Shown here: positions 8,255 through 17,445 of the stretch, piece after piece | How the letters are laid out: every line of letters begins with the position of its first letter | How positions within the stretch are numbered: the first letter of the stretch is position 1 | Assembly: GCA_938036435.1 (NCBI GenBank) | Contig: CALHPU010000020.1 | Coordinates: 1 to 64,000, forward strand | DNA length: 64,000 nucleotides | Source: an uncultured Pirellulaceae bacterium | Lineage (GTDB): Bacteria; Planctomycetota; Planctomycetia; Pirellulales; Pirellulaceae | Reading direction: 5' to 3' | Translations under genes and position numbers: made by a program | Notes under the pieces: model-generated | Told to the model about the DNA's origin: nothing | What the model saw: the letters and a program-made list of their open reading frames with translations, nothing else | Databases searched by the model: none

Positions 8255-9013
8255 GTGAAACGTGCGATTATCAGTGACATCCATGGAAACCTAGAAGCGC
8301 TGACGGCCGTGTTGGCAAAAATTGATTCTTTGGCTGTCGACTCGATCACCTGCCTTGGTGATGTCATCGGTTATGGACCGAATCCAATCGAATGTTTGGA
8401 CACCGTTGCCGAACGTTGCGACTTGGTTATTTTAGGAAACCATGATCAAGCTGCCATTTTTGATCCGGAGGGTTTTAATCCGGTCGCGATGAAAGCGATC
8501 TTTTGGACGCGCGAGCAACTCGAAAACGACCCCGACATGGATCGTGCAGACCGCCGGTGGGACTACCTTGGCGGACTTCCACGCCGTCACGATGAAGGCG
8601 AGTTCCTATTTGTGCATGGTTCGCCGCGCGATCCGACCAACGAATACGTATTTGAAGAGCACATCTACCAAACCGCTTTGATGGATATGCTTTTAAGCCG
8701 TTTTGAGCAGTATTGTTTTCAAGGCCACACACATTTGCCGGGCGTATTCACCGAATCAAGGAAGTTCTTGGCACCGGGAACTCTTGATAATCTTAGATAT
8801 CAGCTAGATGAGGAAAAATGTATGTTCAACGTCGGTTCGGTTGGGCAGCCGCGCGATGACAATCGCGACTCCTGTTTTGTGGTGTTGGATACCGACGATC
8901 GCAGTGTGCAGTATTATCGAATCCGATATGACGCGGAAACCACACGCGACAAGATTTACGCAATCCCAGATCTGGACAACATGTTGGGCGACCGATTGCT
9001 GGTAGGCCGCTAG
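8255..9013 (+). CDS. Calcineurin-like metallophosphoesterase, paralogue 1 (252 aa)
   Basis: All metal-binding motifs of the YfcE/calcineurin-like family are present in order: SDIHGN (residues 7-12), CLGDVIGYGP (about 35-44), LGNHD (about 60-64), FVHGSP (about 115-120) and GHTH (about 155-158). It should hydrolyse a phosphoester in the cytoplasm; the substrate cannot be told. I chose the GTG at 8255 (start MKRAIISDIHGN) because the paralogue downstream starts the same way at a TTG; the frame is open further upstream to 8117. Its product is closely similar along its whole length to the gene at 9260, so the pair arose by tandem duplication. The TAG stop lies inside a dispersed palindromic repeat. 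Confidence 0.9.
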   Translation: MKRAIISDIHGNLEALTAVLAKIDSLAVDSITCLGDVIGYGPNPIECLDTVAERCDLVILGNHDQAAIFDPEGFNPVAMKAIFWTREQLENDPDMDRADRRWDYLGGLPRRHDEGEFLFVHGSPRDPTNEYVFEEHIYQTALMDMLLSRFEQYCFQGHTHLPGVFTESRKFLAPGTLDNLRYQLDEEKCMFNVGSVGQPRDDNRDSCFVVLDTDDRSVQYYRIRYDAETTRDKIYAIPDLDNMLGDRLLVGR

Positions 9014-9131
9014 TGGTCTTTCAGAGCTGAGTTGACATGTAGTGGGATTCGCCAGAATTCCAAATCAGCCAAGGATTTCTGGCGAAATCCACTACGCTTA
9101 ACTGATCATTTCAGCTTTGACCAACCACTAG
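9010..9131. repeat. Dispersed palindromic element, family A, copy 1 (about 122 bp)
   Basis: The core at 9039-9095 is an inverted repeat: GTAGTGGGATTCGCCAGAAT on the left and TTTCTGGCGAAATCCACTAC on the right. Outer arms extend the symmetry: CTAGTGGTC at 9010 with AGAGCTGA nearby, mirrored by CAGCTTTGACCAACCACTAG ending at 9131. It contains the TAG stop of the first phosphoesterase. An almost full-length copy in opposite orientation lies at 20105-20225 with matching outer arms. Confidence 0.85.
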
Positions 9132-9259
9132 GTAGATTGGCCGTTTTTCAAAGGGTTAACTCTCAGCCGGGTTTTCAGAGAACGCAGGCTCGATATATTG
9201 TTTGGTCAGACCAGTGATTTGCCATCACGAAGCCGTTCTCTTCAACCGCCGAGTCATCA

Positions 9260-10006
9260 TTGTCCAAACGAGCGATCATCAGCGACCTGCATGGGAACAT
9301 CGAAGCGCTCAGCGCCGTGTTGGCCGACATCGAAAGCCAAAAAGTCGATGAAATTTTCTGCCTTGGCGATGTAGTCGGATACGGTCCTGATCCGCGTGAG
9401 TGTATTGACGTCTGCCAGAATTTTCAGCTGGTGTTGCTGGGAAACCATGACAACGGCGCTCTGTTTGATCCCGATGGTTTCAGCAGCGGCGCAGAGAAGG
9501 CCATTTTCTGGACGCGCCAACAGTTAGAAGACAGCGACGTCGACGGCGCTAATGAGCGATGGGATTTTCTAGCCAAACTTCCACGCACTCATCGCGACGG
9601 CGACTTCCTGTTTGTTCACGGTTCTCCCCGCAGTCCTCTCAATGAATACGTTTTCCCCGAAGACGTTTATAATCAACGAAAAATGGAACGGCTGTTTGGC
9701 TTTATTCATCAATATTGCTTTCAAGGGCACACGCACGTGCCGGGGATCTTCACCGAAAACTGCCGCTTTTATTCCCCGACTGAAATCGGAAACCATTACG
9801 AACTGGGGGAACAGAAAATCATGGTCAACGTCGGCAGCGTCGGCCAGCCGCGTGACGGTGATCCACGCAGTAGCTATGTGATCGTTGATGATTCGAAAAT
9901 TGAGTTTCGCCGCGTTGAATACGACGCTCAACCGACTCGGGCAAAGATTTACGCGATCGATGCCCTAGACAATTTCCTCGGTGACAGGCTGCTGGAAGGT
10001 CGATAG
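9260..10006 (+). CDS. Calcineurin-like metallophosphoesterase, paralogue 2 (248 aa)
   Basis: This is the second copy of the tandem pair, with SDLHGN (residues 8-13), CLGDVVGYGPDP (about 35-46), LLGNHDNGALFDPDGF, FVHGSPRSPLNEYVFPE and QGHTHVPGIFTE, all expected for the YfcE-like class. The start is the TTG at 9260, giving MSKRAIISDLHGN; no closer ATG is in frame. Most differences from paralogue 1 fall in the middle (165-185) and C-terminal region, while metal ligands are all kept, so both are probably active. It is separated from its paralogue by a palindromic repeat, which makes shared transcription possible but not certain. Substrate unknown. Confidence 0.9.
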   Translation: MSKRAIISDLHGNIEALSAVLADIESQKVDEIFCLGDVVGYGPDPRECIDVCQNFQLVLLGNHDNGALFDPDGFSSGAEKAIFWTRQQLEDSDVDGANERWDFLAKLPRTHRDGDFLFVHGSPRSPLNEYVFPEDVYNQRKMERLFGFIHQYCFQGHTHVPGIFTENCRFYSPTEIGNHYELGEQKIMVNVGSVGQPRDGDPRSSYVIVDDSKIEFRRVEYDAQPTRAKIYAIDALDNFLGDRLLEGR

Positions 10007-10261
10007 TGGCCGATGAGGGTGTTTGCCTATCCAAAGCGGCCCGGCTCTGGGCCCGTTTCAGATTTATGTCAGTCGGCTGACCGGATTTTCCCGAAAAAGC
10101 CCATGTTTGGAATAACGGAATTGGTCCGTTTGTTTTACAATTCCGCGTTTCTGTGACATCGCCTTCCAAGATCAGCCGATGTTCGAGGAATACGGTTTTA
10201 GTCCAAGCGACTCGCGCTTACTGAAGAGACACTTTCGTTTAAGTTTTACGGGACCAAATTG

Positions 10262-12838
10262 GTGAACAGCCGATCGATTCTTTTTATACTTCTCTCTACC
10301 ACATTCATGATGGTGGCGTTGATTCTGCGCCCCGCGCCAGACGTGGGGCAGCACGATCGTGACAAAGCTTCTCAAGTAGCTGCGACGCAGGCTTCTCAAT
10401 TAGACGCCGACGACGAGGACAGTGCCTCTGACGGTCTTGCAAAAGACACCACGGAATTTCCAGCAGAGAAATCAGAAGGCGAAGAATCCGCCGAGAACCA
10501 AACTGCTTTAGACGCTACTGATGAATCCGAGAACTCGACCAGGGCCCGCACGGTCGATACGAGCAAGCGTCGATTGACCAATACGCAAATTGAAAAACTG
10601 ATTGCCGAACGTAAGCCTGAGACCGCCCACAAGAATGCTATCCTCAACGCTTGGAATTACCGCGCCCCGGAGAACCGAAACAAACTGACGAGCATCGGTT
10701 CGCTTGCGCCGGACAGCGGTGAGCGATATCTATTGACGATTAACAGTCGTGGCGGGACGCTCCGCCGAGCTGAAGTGAACAGTCGTGATTTCAAAGGCCG
10801 ATTGCGATACCGCGATGGCGAATTGCGATATGGATACGTCGGTGCTTTGGAATTAGAGAATTCGCCTGAAGGTTGTGTCATTGGCGTCGTCGGCCACGGC
10901 ACACCCGCTTTCGACGCCACGTCGCAATCCGTTTCAGGCGGTCTTGCGGTCGGTGACATCATTACCTCTTTCAATGACCAACCCGTTGCAGGTCGGTACG
11001 AGTTTGAGTTAATGCTGGCCGATACGAAACCCGACGAAGAGGCGACCATCGACGTTGTGCGCGGTGCTACCCCGATCTCGTTTGATCTTACGCTGGGCCA
11101 GAAACCGATTGAGCTGATTCGCCCCGAACCAAGCCTACTAGACCCAACACACAGCTTCACCGAATCGTTCTCCTTGATGCTAAAGAAGCCCTATGACGAG
11201 GTTCAGCGTCTTTGGGATTTGATCGATGATCAGATGGAAGTGGCTGATTGGGAAATCTCGCGCACCAACATTAACGGAAACGATGCGGTCGAGGCGCGTT
11301 TCGTTCTTCGCGAAAACACACTGACTCCGTTGGGGCTCAAAGGGCCGATTGAGGTTGTCAAGCGTTACATTCTGCCCAAGGTGTCCTCGGAAGATCTGAT
11401 CGCTGTCAACTCGCGATCATGGCACTGGAATTTAGAAATTGAGGTGTTCAATCGCGCGGACGTGGATCAGAAACTGGGCTACTCAATGGTTGGTCCGACC
11501 GGCACTCCATCGGAAACGTGGTGGTACGCCAACAAAATCTTCGGCGGAAACTCACTGATGGGCGTCGCCGGCGCAAGGGATGTCACATCATCGACCCCTG
11601 ACCGTCCCTATCACTTTTTCAGTGGTAACGAAATTCTGACCAACAGTGGAAAGAATCCTCCCGAACCTACGTTCATTATCAGTCCGTATGACACCACGAC
11701 TTATCCTGAAAAAGGTAAATGGAACTGGGTAGGCGTCGACAGTCAATATTTTAACGTGTCACTGATCAACACGGAAAAGCTATCCGTTGTCAACAACATC
11801 AATGCCGTCACAAATGGCGCTGATCTGCCTGAAAACGCTAAACTCAAACGACTTGTGGACTGCACCTGTTTAATTTACGAGGACTTCGAAGTTCCCGCCG
11901 GCGGTAGCATCAAACGCACATTCGAGGTTTTCTCCGGTCCCAAAGACCACGACGCGCTGATCCACTACGGTTTGGATGATAACCGAGCATTCGGATGGTT
12001 CTGGTGGTGCTCCAAGCCTTTGCTGTGGGTTTTGAACAAACTGTACGTTGTGACGTTCAGTGTTTCCTACGGATTGCCCATCATTTTGTTGACGATCATG
12101 GTGCGGATCATAATGATCCCATTCTCTCGCAAGGCAGCTTTGAATGCACAGATGATGCAGGCGCTCCAACCGCAGATGAAGGAGATCGCCGACAAATACG
12201 AGGACATGCAAGAGCGCGGAATGGCTCAACGTGAGCTATTCAAAAAACACAACTACCAGCCCCTTGGCGGCTGTTTGGTGATGTTCATTCAGCTACCGAT
12301 TTTCCTCGGACTTTACCGAGGACTCTCAGCCGACATCGCGTTACGCGACCAACCTTTGTTCCCCGGTTTAGGCTGGTGCAGCGACCTTTCGGCTCCTGAC
12401 CAATTCCTCTACTGGAAAGACTGGATGCCGGCGGTGCTAGGATCAGAGACTGGTTGGCTGGGGCCATACTTGAACATCCTGCCTCTGGCAACGATCGTAC
12501 TGTTCTATGTTCAGCAAAAGATGTTTACCCCGCCAGCGGTCGACGAACAGCAAAAAATGATGCAGAAGATGATGGGATTCATGATGCTGTTCATGGGTCT
12601 GATGTTCTTCAAGGTGCCGTCGGGACTGTGTTTGTATTTTATCACCTCCAGCATCTGGGCCATCCTCGAGAAAAAACTTCTGCCTAAACCTGTTCTAGAC
12701 ACCAGCGCTCTGGGATTGGGCGAAACCAGTGCTCCACTGACCAAGGCTCAACAGAAATCAATCGAACAGCAGAACATGGCCGTTCAAGAGAAGCGTCAGC
12801 GAATGGCAGACCGGAAGAAGTTGAACAAGAACCGTTAG
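10262..12838 (+). CDS. yidC: Membrane protein insertase YidC with PDZ domain inside the periplasmic part (858 aa)
   Basis: YidC inserts and folds inner-membrane proteins. A first membrane helix (SILFILLSTTFMMVALIL, about 5-22) is followed by an acidic low-complexity linker (about 48-100). The periplasmic domain starts at about 158 (TINSRGGTLRRAEVNSRDF). At about 193-282 a PDZ-like domain is inserted (GCVIGVVGHGTPAF, GLAVGDIITSFNDQPVAG, ATIDVVRG), after which the YidC beta-domain resumes. The conserved 60KD insertase core is at about 595-815 with the positively charged groove helices (MVRIIMIPFSRKAALNAQMM, PLGGCLVMFIQLPIFLGLYR) and a basic tail. The start is GTG at 10262 or TTG at 10259; GGGA at 10250-10253 fits the GTG better. 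It is longer than most YidC proteins because of the linker and PDZ domain. Confidence 0.95.
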   Translation: MNSRSILFILLSTTFMMVALILRPAPDVGQHDRDKASQVAATQASQLDADDEDSASDGLAKDTTEFPAEKSEGEESAENQTALDATDESENSTRARTVDTSKRRLTNTQIEKLIAERKPETAHKNAILNAWNYRAPENRNKLTSIGSLAPDSGERYLLTINSRGGTLRRAEVNSRDFKGRLRYRDGELRYGYVGALELENSPEGCVIGVVGHGTPAFDATSQSVSGGLAVGDIITSFNDQPVAGRYEFELMLADTKPDEEATIDVVRGATPISFDLTLGQKPIELIRPEPSLLDPTHSFTESFSLMLKKPYDEVQRLWDLIDDQMEVADWEISRTNINGNDAVEARFVLRENTLTPLGLKGPIEVVKRYILPKVSSEDLIAVNSRSWHWNLEIEVFNRADVDQKLGYSMVGPTGTPSETWWYANKIFGGNSLMGVAGARDVTSSTPDRPYHFFSGNEILTNSGKNPPEPTFIISPYDTTTYPEKGKWNWVGVDSQYFNVSLINTEKLSVVNNINAVTNGADLPENAKLKRLVDCTCLIYEDFEVPAGGSIKRTFEVFSGPKDHDALIHYGLDDNRAFGWFWWCSKPLLWVLNKLYVVTFSVSYGLPIILLTIMVRIIMIPFSRKAALNAQMMQALQPQMKEIADKYEDMQERGMAQRELFKKHNYQPLGGCLVMFIQLPIFLGLYRGLSADIALRDQPLFPGLGWCSDLSAPDQFLYWKDWMPAVLGSETGWLGPYLNILPLATIVLFYVQQKMFTPPAVDEQQKMMQKMMGFMMLFMGLMFFKVPSGLCLYFITSSIWAILEKKLLPKPVLDTSALGLGETSAPLTKAQQKSIEQQNMAVQEKRQRMADRKKLNKNR

Positions 12839-12860
12839 TGCTTTGCTACGAATCAACGTA

Positions 12861-12932
12861 GGTGTTCGACACACCGGAGGGCTTGCCACCTGCCGCTAAA
12901 AACTTGTAGCGGAACGGCGAGAGCCGTGTGGT
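12861..12932. repeat. Intergenic hairpin element, GTAGCGGAACGGCG family
   Basis: GGTGTTCGACACACC (12861-12875) is a small palindrome, and CCGCTA (12893-12898) pairs with TAGCGG (12907-12912). GTAGCGGAACGGCGAGAGCC at 12906-12925 matches GTAGCGGCACGGCGCGAGCC at 28533-28552 at 18 of 20 bases. It sits just after yidC, before a convergent gene. Confidence 0.55.
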
Positions 12933-12993
12933 GCCAATACTAAGTTTCATTCCCGACAAAGCGCTAGGCAAAATCGCCGATGCTTTCGACCGA

Positions 12994-13701
12994 TCACGGC
13001 AGGATAATTTCTGCCGAAAATTGTTGTTCGGCGTCAATTTGGTCAGCAGGAATCTCTGCAATCAATCGCCGTTTTGAACGAACCAATATCGGTGCGACGG
13101 TTGACCGATTCAACATCACACCTTGGGCACCCTTGATCGCATAGCGAAATGCGCCGTCGGTTAGCGACAATATTTCTTGAGAACCCTCGGTCGCGAAGTT
13201 TCCGTCATGTACCGTCAATAACATCGATGGGGCACCTGCCGCAGGCTTTGGCATCTTCAGTCGCATCACCACGGTGGCCTCAACGTGATGTCGCGGCGTA
13301 GGGATAACCTCGATCAGTTCCAGATCGACCGGAAGTCCATCCACCTCCACATCCGTCCCTTCTAACAAAGCAGCTCCAACAACACGCAAGAAGGACGCGT
13401 CGCCCCCCTCTTGAGAGTCCCCGTCATTGGGAACAGAATCAGACGCTCCACTCCCTTCGCCACCACTCCACCTGGTAGTCAACTGCTGCCGTGTGGCTTC
13501 GTTAGCACCGATCGAGTAACTAATGGTTGCATTGCCCGGTCGAACGACCACTGCCACCGCACGTTCGACAAATCCGTCTTCCAGCTCATGAGCTCTGACT
13601 TCGTTGTGCAATGACAAAAGTAACAGATAGACTGCGCAAATACCTGCAAAGCCCAGCCTGAGCACCTGATGTTTGCGAAAATGCGGAATTAATTTGAGCA
13701 T
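12994..13701 (-). CDS. Exported protein of unknown function (235 aa)
   Basis: I do not recognise a named family. The N-terminus has a basic stretch followed by a hydrophobic helix (LGFAGICAVYLLLLSLH, about 16-32) and HNEVRAHELEDGF, which reads as a signal peptide or anchor with possible cleavage after VRA. The body is predicted to be beta-rich (AVAVVVRPGNATISYSIG; HHVEATVVMRLKMPKP) with a Gly/Asp-rich stretch around 85-100. The HELEDGFVERAVAVVVRPG section resembles the start of exported proteins with an HupE/UreJ-like leader, but the membrane domain is absent. It converges on yidC across a repeat element, and nothing upstream on the same strand shares its operon. Confidence 0.7.
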   Translation of the reverse strand: MLKLIPHFRKHQVLRLGFAGICAVYLLLLSLHNEVRAHELEDGFVERAVAVVVRPGNATISYSIGANEATRQQLTTRWSGGEGSGASDSVPNDGDSQEGGDASFLRVVGAALLEGTDVEVDGLPVDLELIEVIPTPRHHVEATVVMRLKMPKPAAGAPSMLLTVHDGNFATEGSQEILSLTDGAFRYAIKGAQGVMLNRSTVAPILVRSKRRLIAEIPADQIDAEQQFSAEIILP

Positions 13702-13867
13702 CGATTTGCGGTTGTGATTAGGACGGTAGAGGCAAAGCCCTACACGAAGCGACTAACCTCGAATAAGATTATAGTGCAGTTCGAGGAGTCGCCGAACCTA
13801 ATTGGGTGGTTTTCTGTCCACCCAGATCTTCACGAACATTTGTAACGAATCTGCCCGAGAGCCCATT

Positions 13868-14122
13868 ATGAACGCGATAGAGATCCTTGATCAGGAATTC
13901 CTGACGATCCGCTCTAGATTACTGGACATTGCCGCATCGCTGGATCGGATCCAGCGCGCCGAAGGCGATGCTGAGAGCGACTCGAGAATGGCGCACGTAT
14001 CGGAAGCGATAGAAATAGTCGGCAGCCGACTACCCCATAGAGCCGAACGAGTTCAGTTGCTGTTTTCACGTGAGTACGATGAGGCTTGGAAGAGTCGCTA
14101 CGAGTTGGAGTCGCGCGCTTAG
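13868..14122 (+). CDS. Small conserved-looking protein of unknown function (84 aa)
   Basis: A short, mainly helical, charged protein (MNAIEILDQEFLTIRSRLLD...). No signal, membrane segment or known motif was seen. The frame is open from 13802, but the ATG at 13868 is the first good start. The hydrolase gene starts 57-90 bases downstream on the same strand, so the two are likely cotranscribed. The amino-acid pattern (regular heptad-like hydrophobics, then FSREYDEAWKSRYELESR) looks like a real protein and not random sequence. Function unknown; a partner of the hydrolase is a guess from position. Confidence 0.6.
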   Translation: MNAIEILDQEFLTIRSRLLDIAASLDRIQRAEGDAESDSRMAHVSEAIEIVGSRLPHRAERVQLLFSREYDEAWKSRYELESRA

Positions 14123-14212
14123 GTAATTAGGCTTAGGATTGTAAAAAGCGCGATTGAACAGGGCTGCGAAGATTCGCAGTTGACGACGGCTGCCACCCAA
14201 GCACTCCCACAC

Positions 14213-15031
14213 ATGTATTACATCGACCCTCACATCCACATGGTCTCGCGGACCACTGATGACTATGCCACACTCTCACGCATGGGATGCGTGGCCATGA
14301 GCGAACCGGCATTCTGGGCCGGATACGACCGTGGATCTGTTGACGGCTTCCGCGACTACTTCGTACAGCTGACCGAAGTAGAACCTGCTCGGGCCGCTGA
14401 ATACGGAATCCGTCATTTCTGCTGGTTGTGCATCAATGCAAAAGAAGCTGAAAACGTCCAACTGTCGCGGGACGTGCTGAAACTGATTCCTGAATTTCTA
14501 GACTGTCCCAACGTTTTGGGAATTGGCGAAATTGGCTTGAACAAAAACACGCGGAACGAGGCCATCGTTTTTCAGGAACACGTTGAACTGGCCATTGAAC
14601 ACCACCAACCGGTTCTAATCCACACGCCCCACCTAGAAGACAAGCACCAAGGCACTCTCATGATTTTGGATATGCTGGCCGACCATGCTCAGCTTCCCTC
14701 CGAACGTGTGCTGGTTGATCACGTCGAGGAGCACACAGTAAAACGGGTACTCGACGCCGGGTATTGGGCTGGGATGACGTTATACCCAGTCACCAAATGC
14801 ACCCCCTCGCGGGCTGTCGACATCATCGAAATGGTTGGAGCAGAGCGGTTGTGCGTCAATTCGGCAGGAGATTGGGGACCGTCGAAACCCACCGCCGTGC
14901 CGGACCTAATTATGGAAATGCGTCGGCGAGGACACAAGGAGAAGCTAATTCGAAAAATTGTCTTCGACAACCCACGCGCGTTCTTTCAGCAGAACAAAAA
15001 ATTCGACCTCATGGATCCCGCCGAACGCTGA
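14213..15031 (+). CDS. TatD-family metal-dependent hydrolase, EboB-like (272 aa)
   Basis: A TIM-barrel amidohydrolase: the metal ligands are seen in MYYIDPHIHMVSRTTDDY at the N-terminus, GIGEIGLNK (about 110), PVLIHTPH (about 140-147), VLVDHVEEHT (about 175) and NSAGDWG with the final aspartate (about 218-224). These motifs and the VSRTTDDY signature match the TatD subgroup encoded in ebo clusters (EboB type) more than nuclease TatD. I chose the ATG at 14213, which puts the metal site at the very N-terminus as in relatives; a TTG at 14180 would add 11 residues. No other ebo gene (prenyltransferase, dehydroquinate synthase-like) is in the window, so it is an isolated member here. Substrate unknown. 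Confidence 0.85.
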   Translation: MYYIDPHIHMVSRTTDDYATLSRMGCVAMSEPAFWAGYDRGSVDGFRDYFVQLTEVEPARAAEYGIRHFCWLCINAKEAENVQLSRDVLKLIPEFLDCPNVLGIGEIGLNKNTRNEAIVFQEHVELAIEHHQPVLIHTPHLEDKHQGTLMILDMLADHAQLPSERVLVDHVEEHTVKRVLDAGYWAGMTLYPVTKCTPSRAVDIIEMVGAERLCVNSAGDWGPSKPTAVPDLIMEMRRRGHKEKLIRKIVFDNPRAFFQQNKKFDLMDPAER

Positions 15032-15101
15032 ACTGCCGTTGAGAGCGTAATCTTGATTCTTCTAAAACATCAGTGGTGGCTGATGAAGTTTGAGTGGGCG
15101 A

Positions 15102-15905
15102 CTAAAGCGACGGCGCGTAGTTGGCGTAGTAAAACCCCGAAGCGGCGGCAATCAAGACCGAGAAAATCAAAACGATCGTCGGGAGTAGAAGTTGTTTGCC
15201 TTGCATGAAGCCAAACACAATGCAGTAAAGCCCCGCCGTTGCGAGGCAGAGAATTCCTTGCGACTTCTTCACCAAGAACGCCACGATCGTAATCCAGGAG
15301 ATACAAGCGATCGCCATAGCTATCCCTGCGATCATACTGATTTGCGATGAGTGGACGACCTCGGAGAGATTCTCCATGAGGTAAACCACCAACAGAGCAA
15401 TTCCAATCAAGATCACCAGAATGATTCCGGCCACGCCAGCAATCACCAACGATTCGGCTCCGTCACCAAAGTCTTGGTCGTCCGCGTTAACCGGAGTCGC
15501 TTCAATATCCTTTTCAGCCTGGCGCAGCATTCGCTGAGCCGCCGATTCATCGGAGTCGTTGAAATTCTCCTCGTCGTACATATCGGTACGAAGGCGCGAT
15601 CCAGTTTCGAGATTGAAGCCACACTCGACGCATATCACGGCCCCTGCTTGCAATTCAGCACCACAATCATCGCAGACGTTTCCGCGTGCAGCCGATTTGA
15701 CGTTGGCCTCCTTTAATAACTGGTCCATCACATCAAACGAACCGGCACCCGGATTGACTCGTTTTTTCTTTTTGGCTGCGGGTGCACTTTTTTCGGGCAC
15801 TACCATTTTCTCGCCGCACTTAGGACATTTCACCCGGCGACCAGCCAATGTATCTTTCGCGTTGAACGTTGAACTACAGCTAGAACAGGTTGCCTTTATT
15901 GCCAT
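15102..15905 (-). CDS. Zinc-ribbon membrane protein of unknown function (267 aa)
   Basis: The N-terminus has two Cys-x2-Cys pairs (CSSCSSTFNAKDTLAGRRVKCPKC), a zinc ribbon typical of planctomycete 'GYF/zinc-ribbon' membrane proteins. A second four-cysteine ribbon (CDDCGAELQAGAVICVECG) lies at about 82-101. An acidic linker (105-145) follows, then four to five hydrophobic helices to the end. It is an integral membrane protein with a cytoplasmic metal-binding head. I picked the ATG at 15905 (MAIKATCSSC) over a GTG at 15920. It converges on the EboB-like gene and is divergent from the oxidoreductase. No function can be assigned. Confidence 0.8.
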   Translation of the reverse strand: MAIKATCSSCSSTFNAKDTLAGRRVKCPKCGEKMVVPEKSAPAAKKKKRVNPGAGSFDVMDQLLKEANVKSAARGNVCDDCGAELQAGAVICVECGFNLETGSRLRTDMYDEENFNDSDESAAQRMLRQAEKDIEATPVNADDQDFGDGAESLVIAGVAGIILVILIGIALLVVYLMENLSEVVHSSQISMIAGIAMAIACISWITIVAFLVKKSQGILCLATAGLYCIVFGFMQGKQLLLPTIVLIFSVLIAAASGFYYANYAPSL

Positions 15906-16285
15906 CGATTTAGTCTGCACACATCTCTGCGTGATTGTTGAATAATTGAATTAGGAGGCTGCTCGGAGGACAAGCAGCCTTAAGATGAGTATACCACGCC
16001 GGTTCCGGCCGAGACTATTTTGAACCAAGTCTTGGCTTGACGGAAGGGCCGTTTAATTGGCATTGCCGGCAAAAACCTACGTGAAATCAATACATTCCGT
16101 CCGCGCCGGTCAGTGCGGCGTCAACGTTCTCCCAGAGTCGCATCTTTTCACTCGCAGCGATCAGGATCCAACCGCATTCGTTTTGCACTGCCCATGACGC
16201 CTCTTGCTGCAAACACGTCGCTGATGTTCTATATTGTTGTTCAACGCATTTAAATATTCGACATAACTCAAAGGACACTAACAAG
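15906..16285. other. Divergent intergenic region (380 bp)
   Basis: A hairpin AGGCTGCT...AGCAGCCT lies at about 15956-15980, near the zinc-ribbon gene start. Otherwise no gene or known RNA was recognised; promoters of both divergent genes must lie here. Confidence 0.4.
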
Positions 16286-17422
16286 ATGAAAGACAAAAAG
16301 TCGCTCTCAAACCGACGCGCATTCATCAAAACGACAGGCAAACTTTCCGCAGGCGCGATGACGACGGGATTGTTTGCCGGGGGACTCTTTACTGGCAGTC
16401 CTGCGTTAGCTCGAGAACCAGAGAAGAAACTCGGCGTTGCACTTGTTGGCCTTGGAAACCTGTCAACCAAACAAATCGCCCCAGCACTTCAAAAAACAGC
16501 CCACTGCCGCCTGGCGGGAATTGTTTCTGGGACACCTGAGAAACGAAAAAAATGGGCCAGCCAATACGACTTGCCTGAGTCATCCATTTACGACTACGAG
16601 TCTTTCGACAAAATCGCGGACAACGACGACATTGACATCGTGTACATCGTCTTACCCAACTCAATGCACGCCGAGTACACCATTCGGGCCGCCAAAGCTG
16701 GAAAGCATGTATTCTGCGAAAAACCGATGGCAACCTCATCGGAAGACTGTCGCAAGATGATCAATGCCTGCCGTGACGCACAAAGGAAACTTGGCATCGG
16801 ATACCGGTGCCAGTTTGAGCCGCATCATCTAGAGTGCATGAAATTCGCAGCTGAAAAAAACTTCGGCCCTCTAAGACACATTACTGCGGGTTTCGGTTTC
16901 AAAATTGGCAATCCCAAACAATGGCGTTTGAACAAGGAGCTCGCTGGAGGCGGACCTCTGATGGATGTTGGCGTGTATGCACTACAAGCATGTCGCTATT
17001 TGGCTGGTGGCGAACCTGAGTCTATTTCTGCGATAGAAATTAAAACCGATCCCGTCAAATTTGCCGAAGTCGAGGAGACGCTTAATTGGTCCATGCAGAT
17101 CGGAGATGTCAGTTGCAGTTGCCAGACTTCTTACGCATACAACGGCATCAACCAGTTCCACGCTTACGGTACTAAAGGACATTTTGGGCTGGCCCCCGCA
17201 TTCAGCTACAAGGGGATAAAAGGTACGTCTTCCAGCGGTCCAATTAAGTTTCCTCAAGTCGATCACTTCCAGATGGAGTTGGATGATTTTGCTCAATGCG
17301 TCAAAAACGATTCGCCAACACGAGTTCCCGGCGAAGAGGGTTTGCGCGACATGCTGGTTCTTGAAGCGATCTACGAATCTGCGGCGACGGGTAAAACGAT
17401 AACGCCTGCCGCATTTCAATAA
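16286..17422 (+). CDS. Tat-exported Gfo/Idh/MocA family oxidoreductase (378 aa)
   Basis: A twin-arginine-like leader SNRRAFIKTTGKLSAGAMTT and hydrophobic stretch end in SPALA (about residue 36), so the folded cofactor-loaded enzyme is probably exported. The Rossmann domain follows with VALVGLGNLSTKQIAPAL, and the family's CEKPMA (catalytic lysine) at about 152. The C-terminal substrate domain has GGGPLMDVGVYALQACRYL at about 218-236, as in glucose-fructose oxidoreductase. It should act on a sugar or sugar derivative with NAD(P). It stands alone; a hairpin terminator follows. The true substrate cannot be read from sequence. Confidence 0.93.
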   Translation: MKDKKSLSNRRAFIKTTGKLSAGAMTTGLFAGGLFTGSPALAREPEKKLGVALVGLGNLSTKQIAPALQKTAHCRLAGIVSGTPEKRKKWASQYDLPESSIYDYESFDKIADNDDIDIVYIVLPNSMHAEYTIRAAKAGKHVFCEKPMATSSEDCRKMINACRDAQRKLGIGYRCQFEPHHLECMKFAAEKNFGPLRHITAGFGFKIGNPKQWRLNKELAGGGPLMDVGVYALQACRYLAGGEPESISAIEIKTDPVKFAEVEETLNWSMQIGDVSCSCQTSYAYNGINQFHAYGTKGHFGLAPAFSYKGIKGTSSSGPIKFPQVDHFQMELDDFAQCVKNDSPTRVPGEEGLRDMLVLEAIYESAATGKTITPAAFQ

Positions 17423-17445
17423 TCTCTTCCAGTGGGCGACCAAAA

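Noticed and set aside
10004-10060. Possible further family A element after the second phosphoesterase
   Set aside because: The stop context TAGTGGCC resembles the element start, but no matching inverted arm follows.
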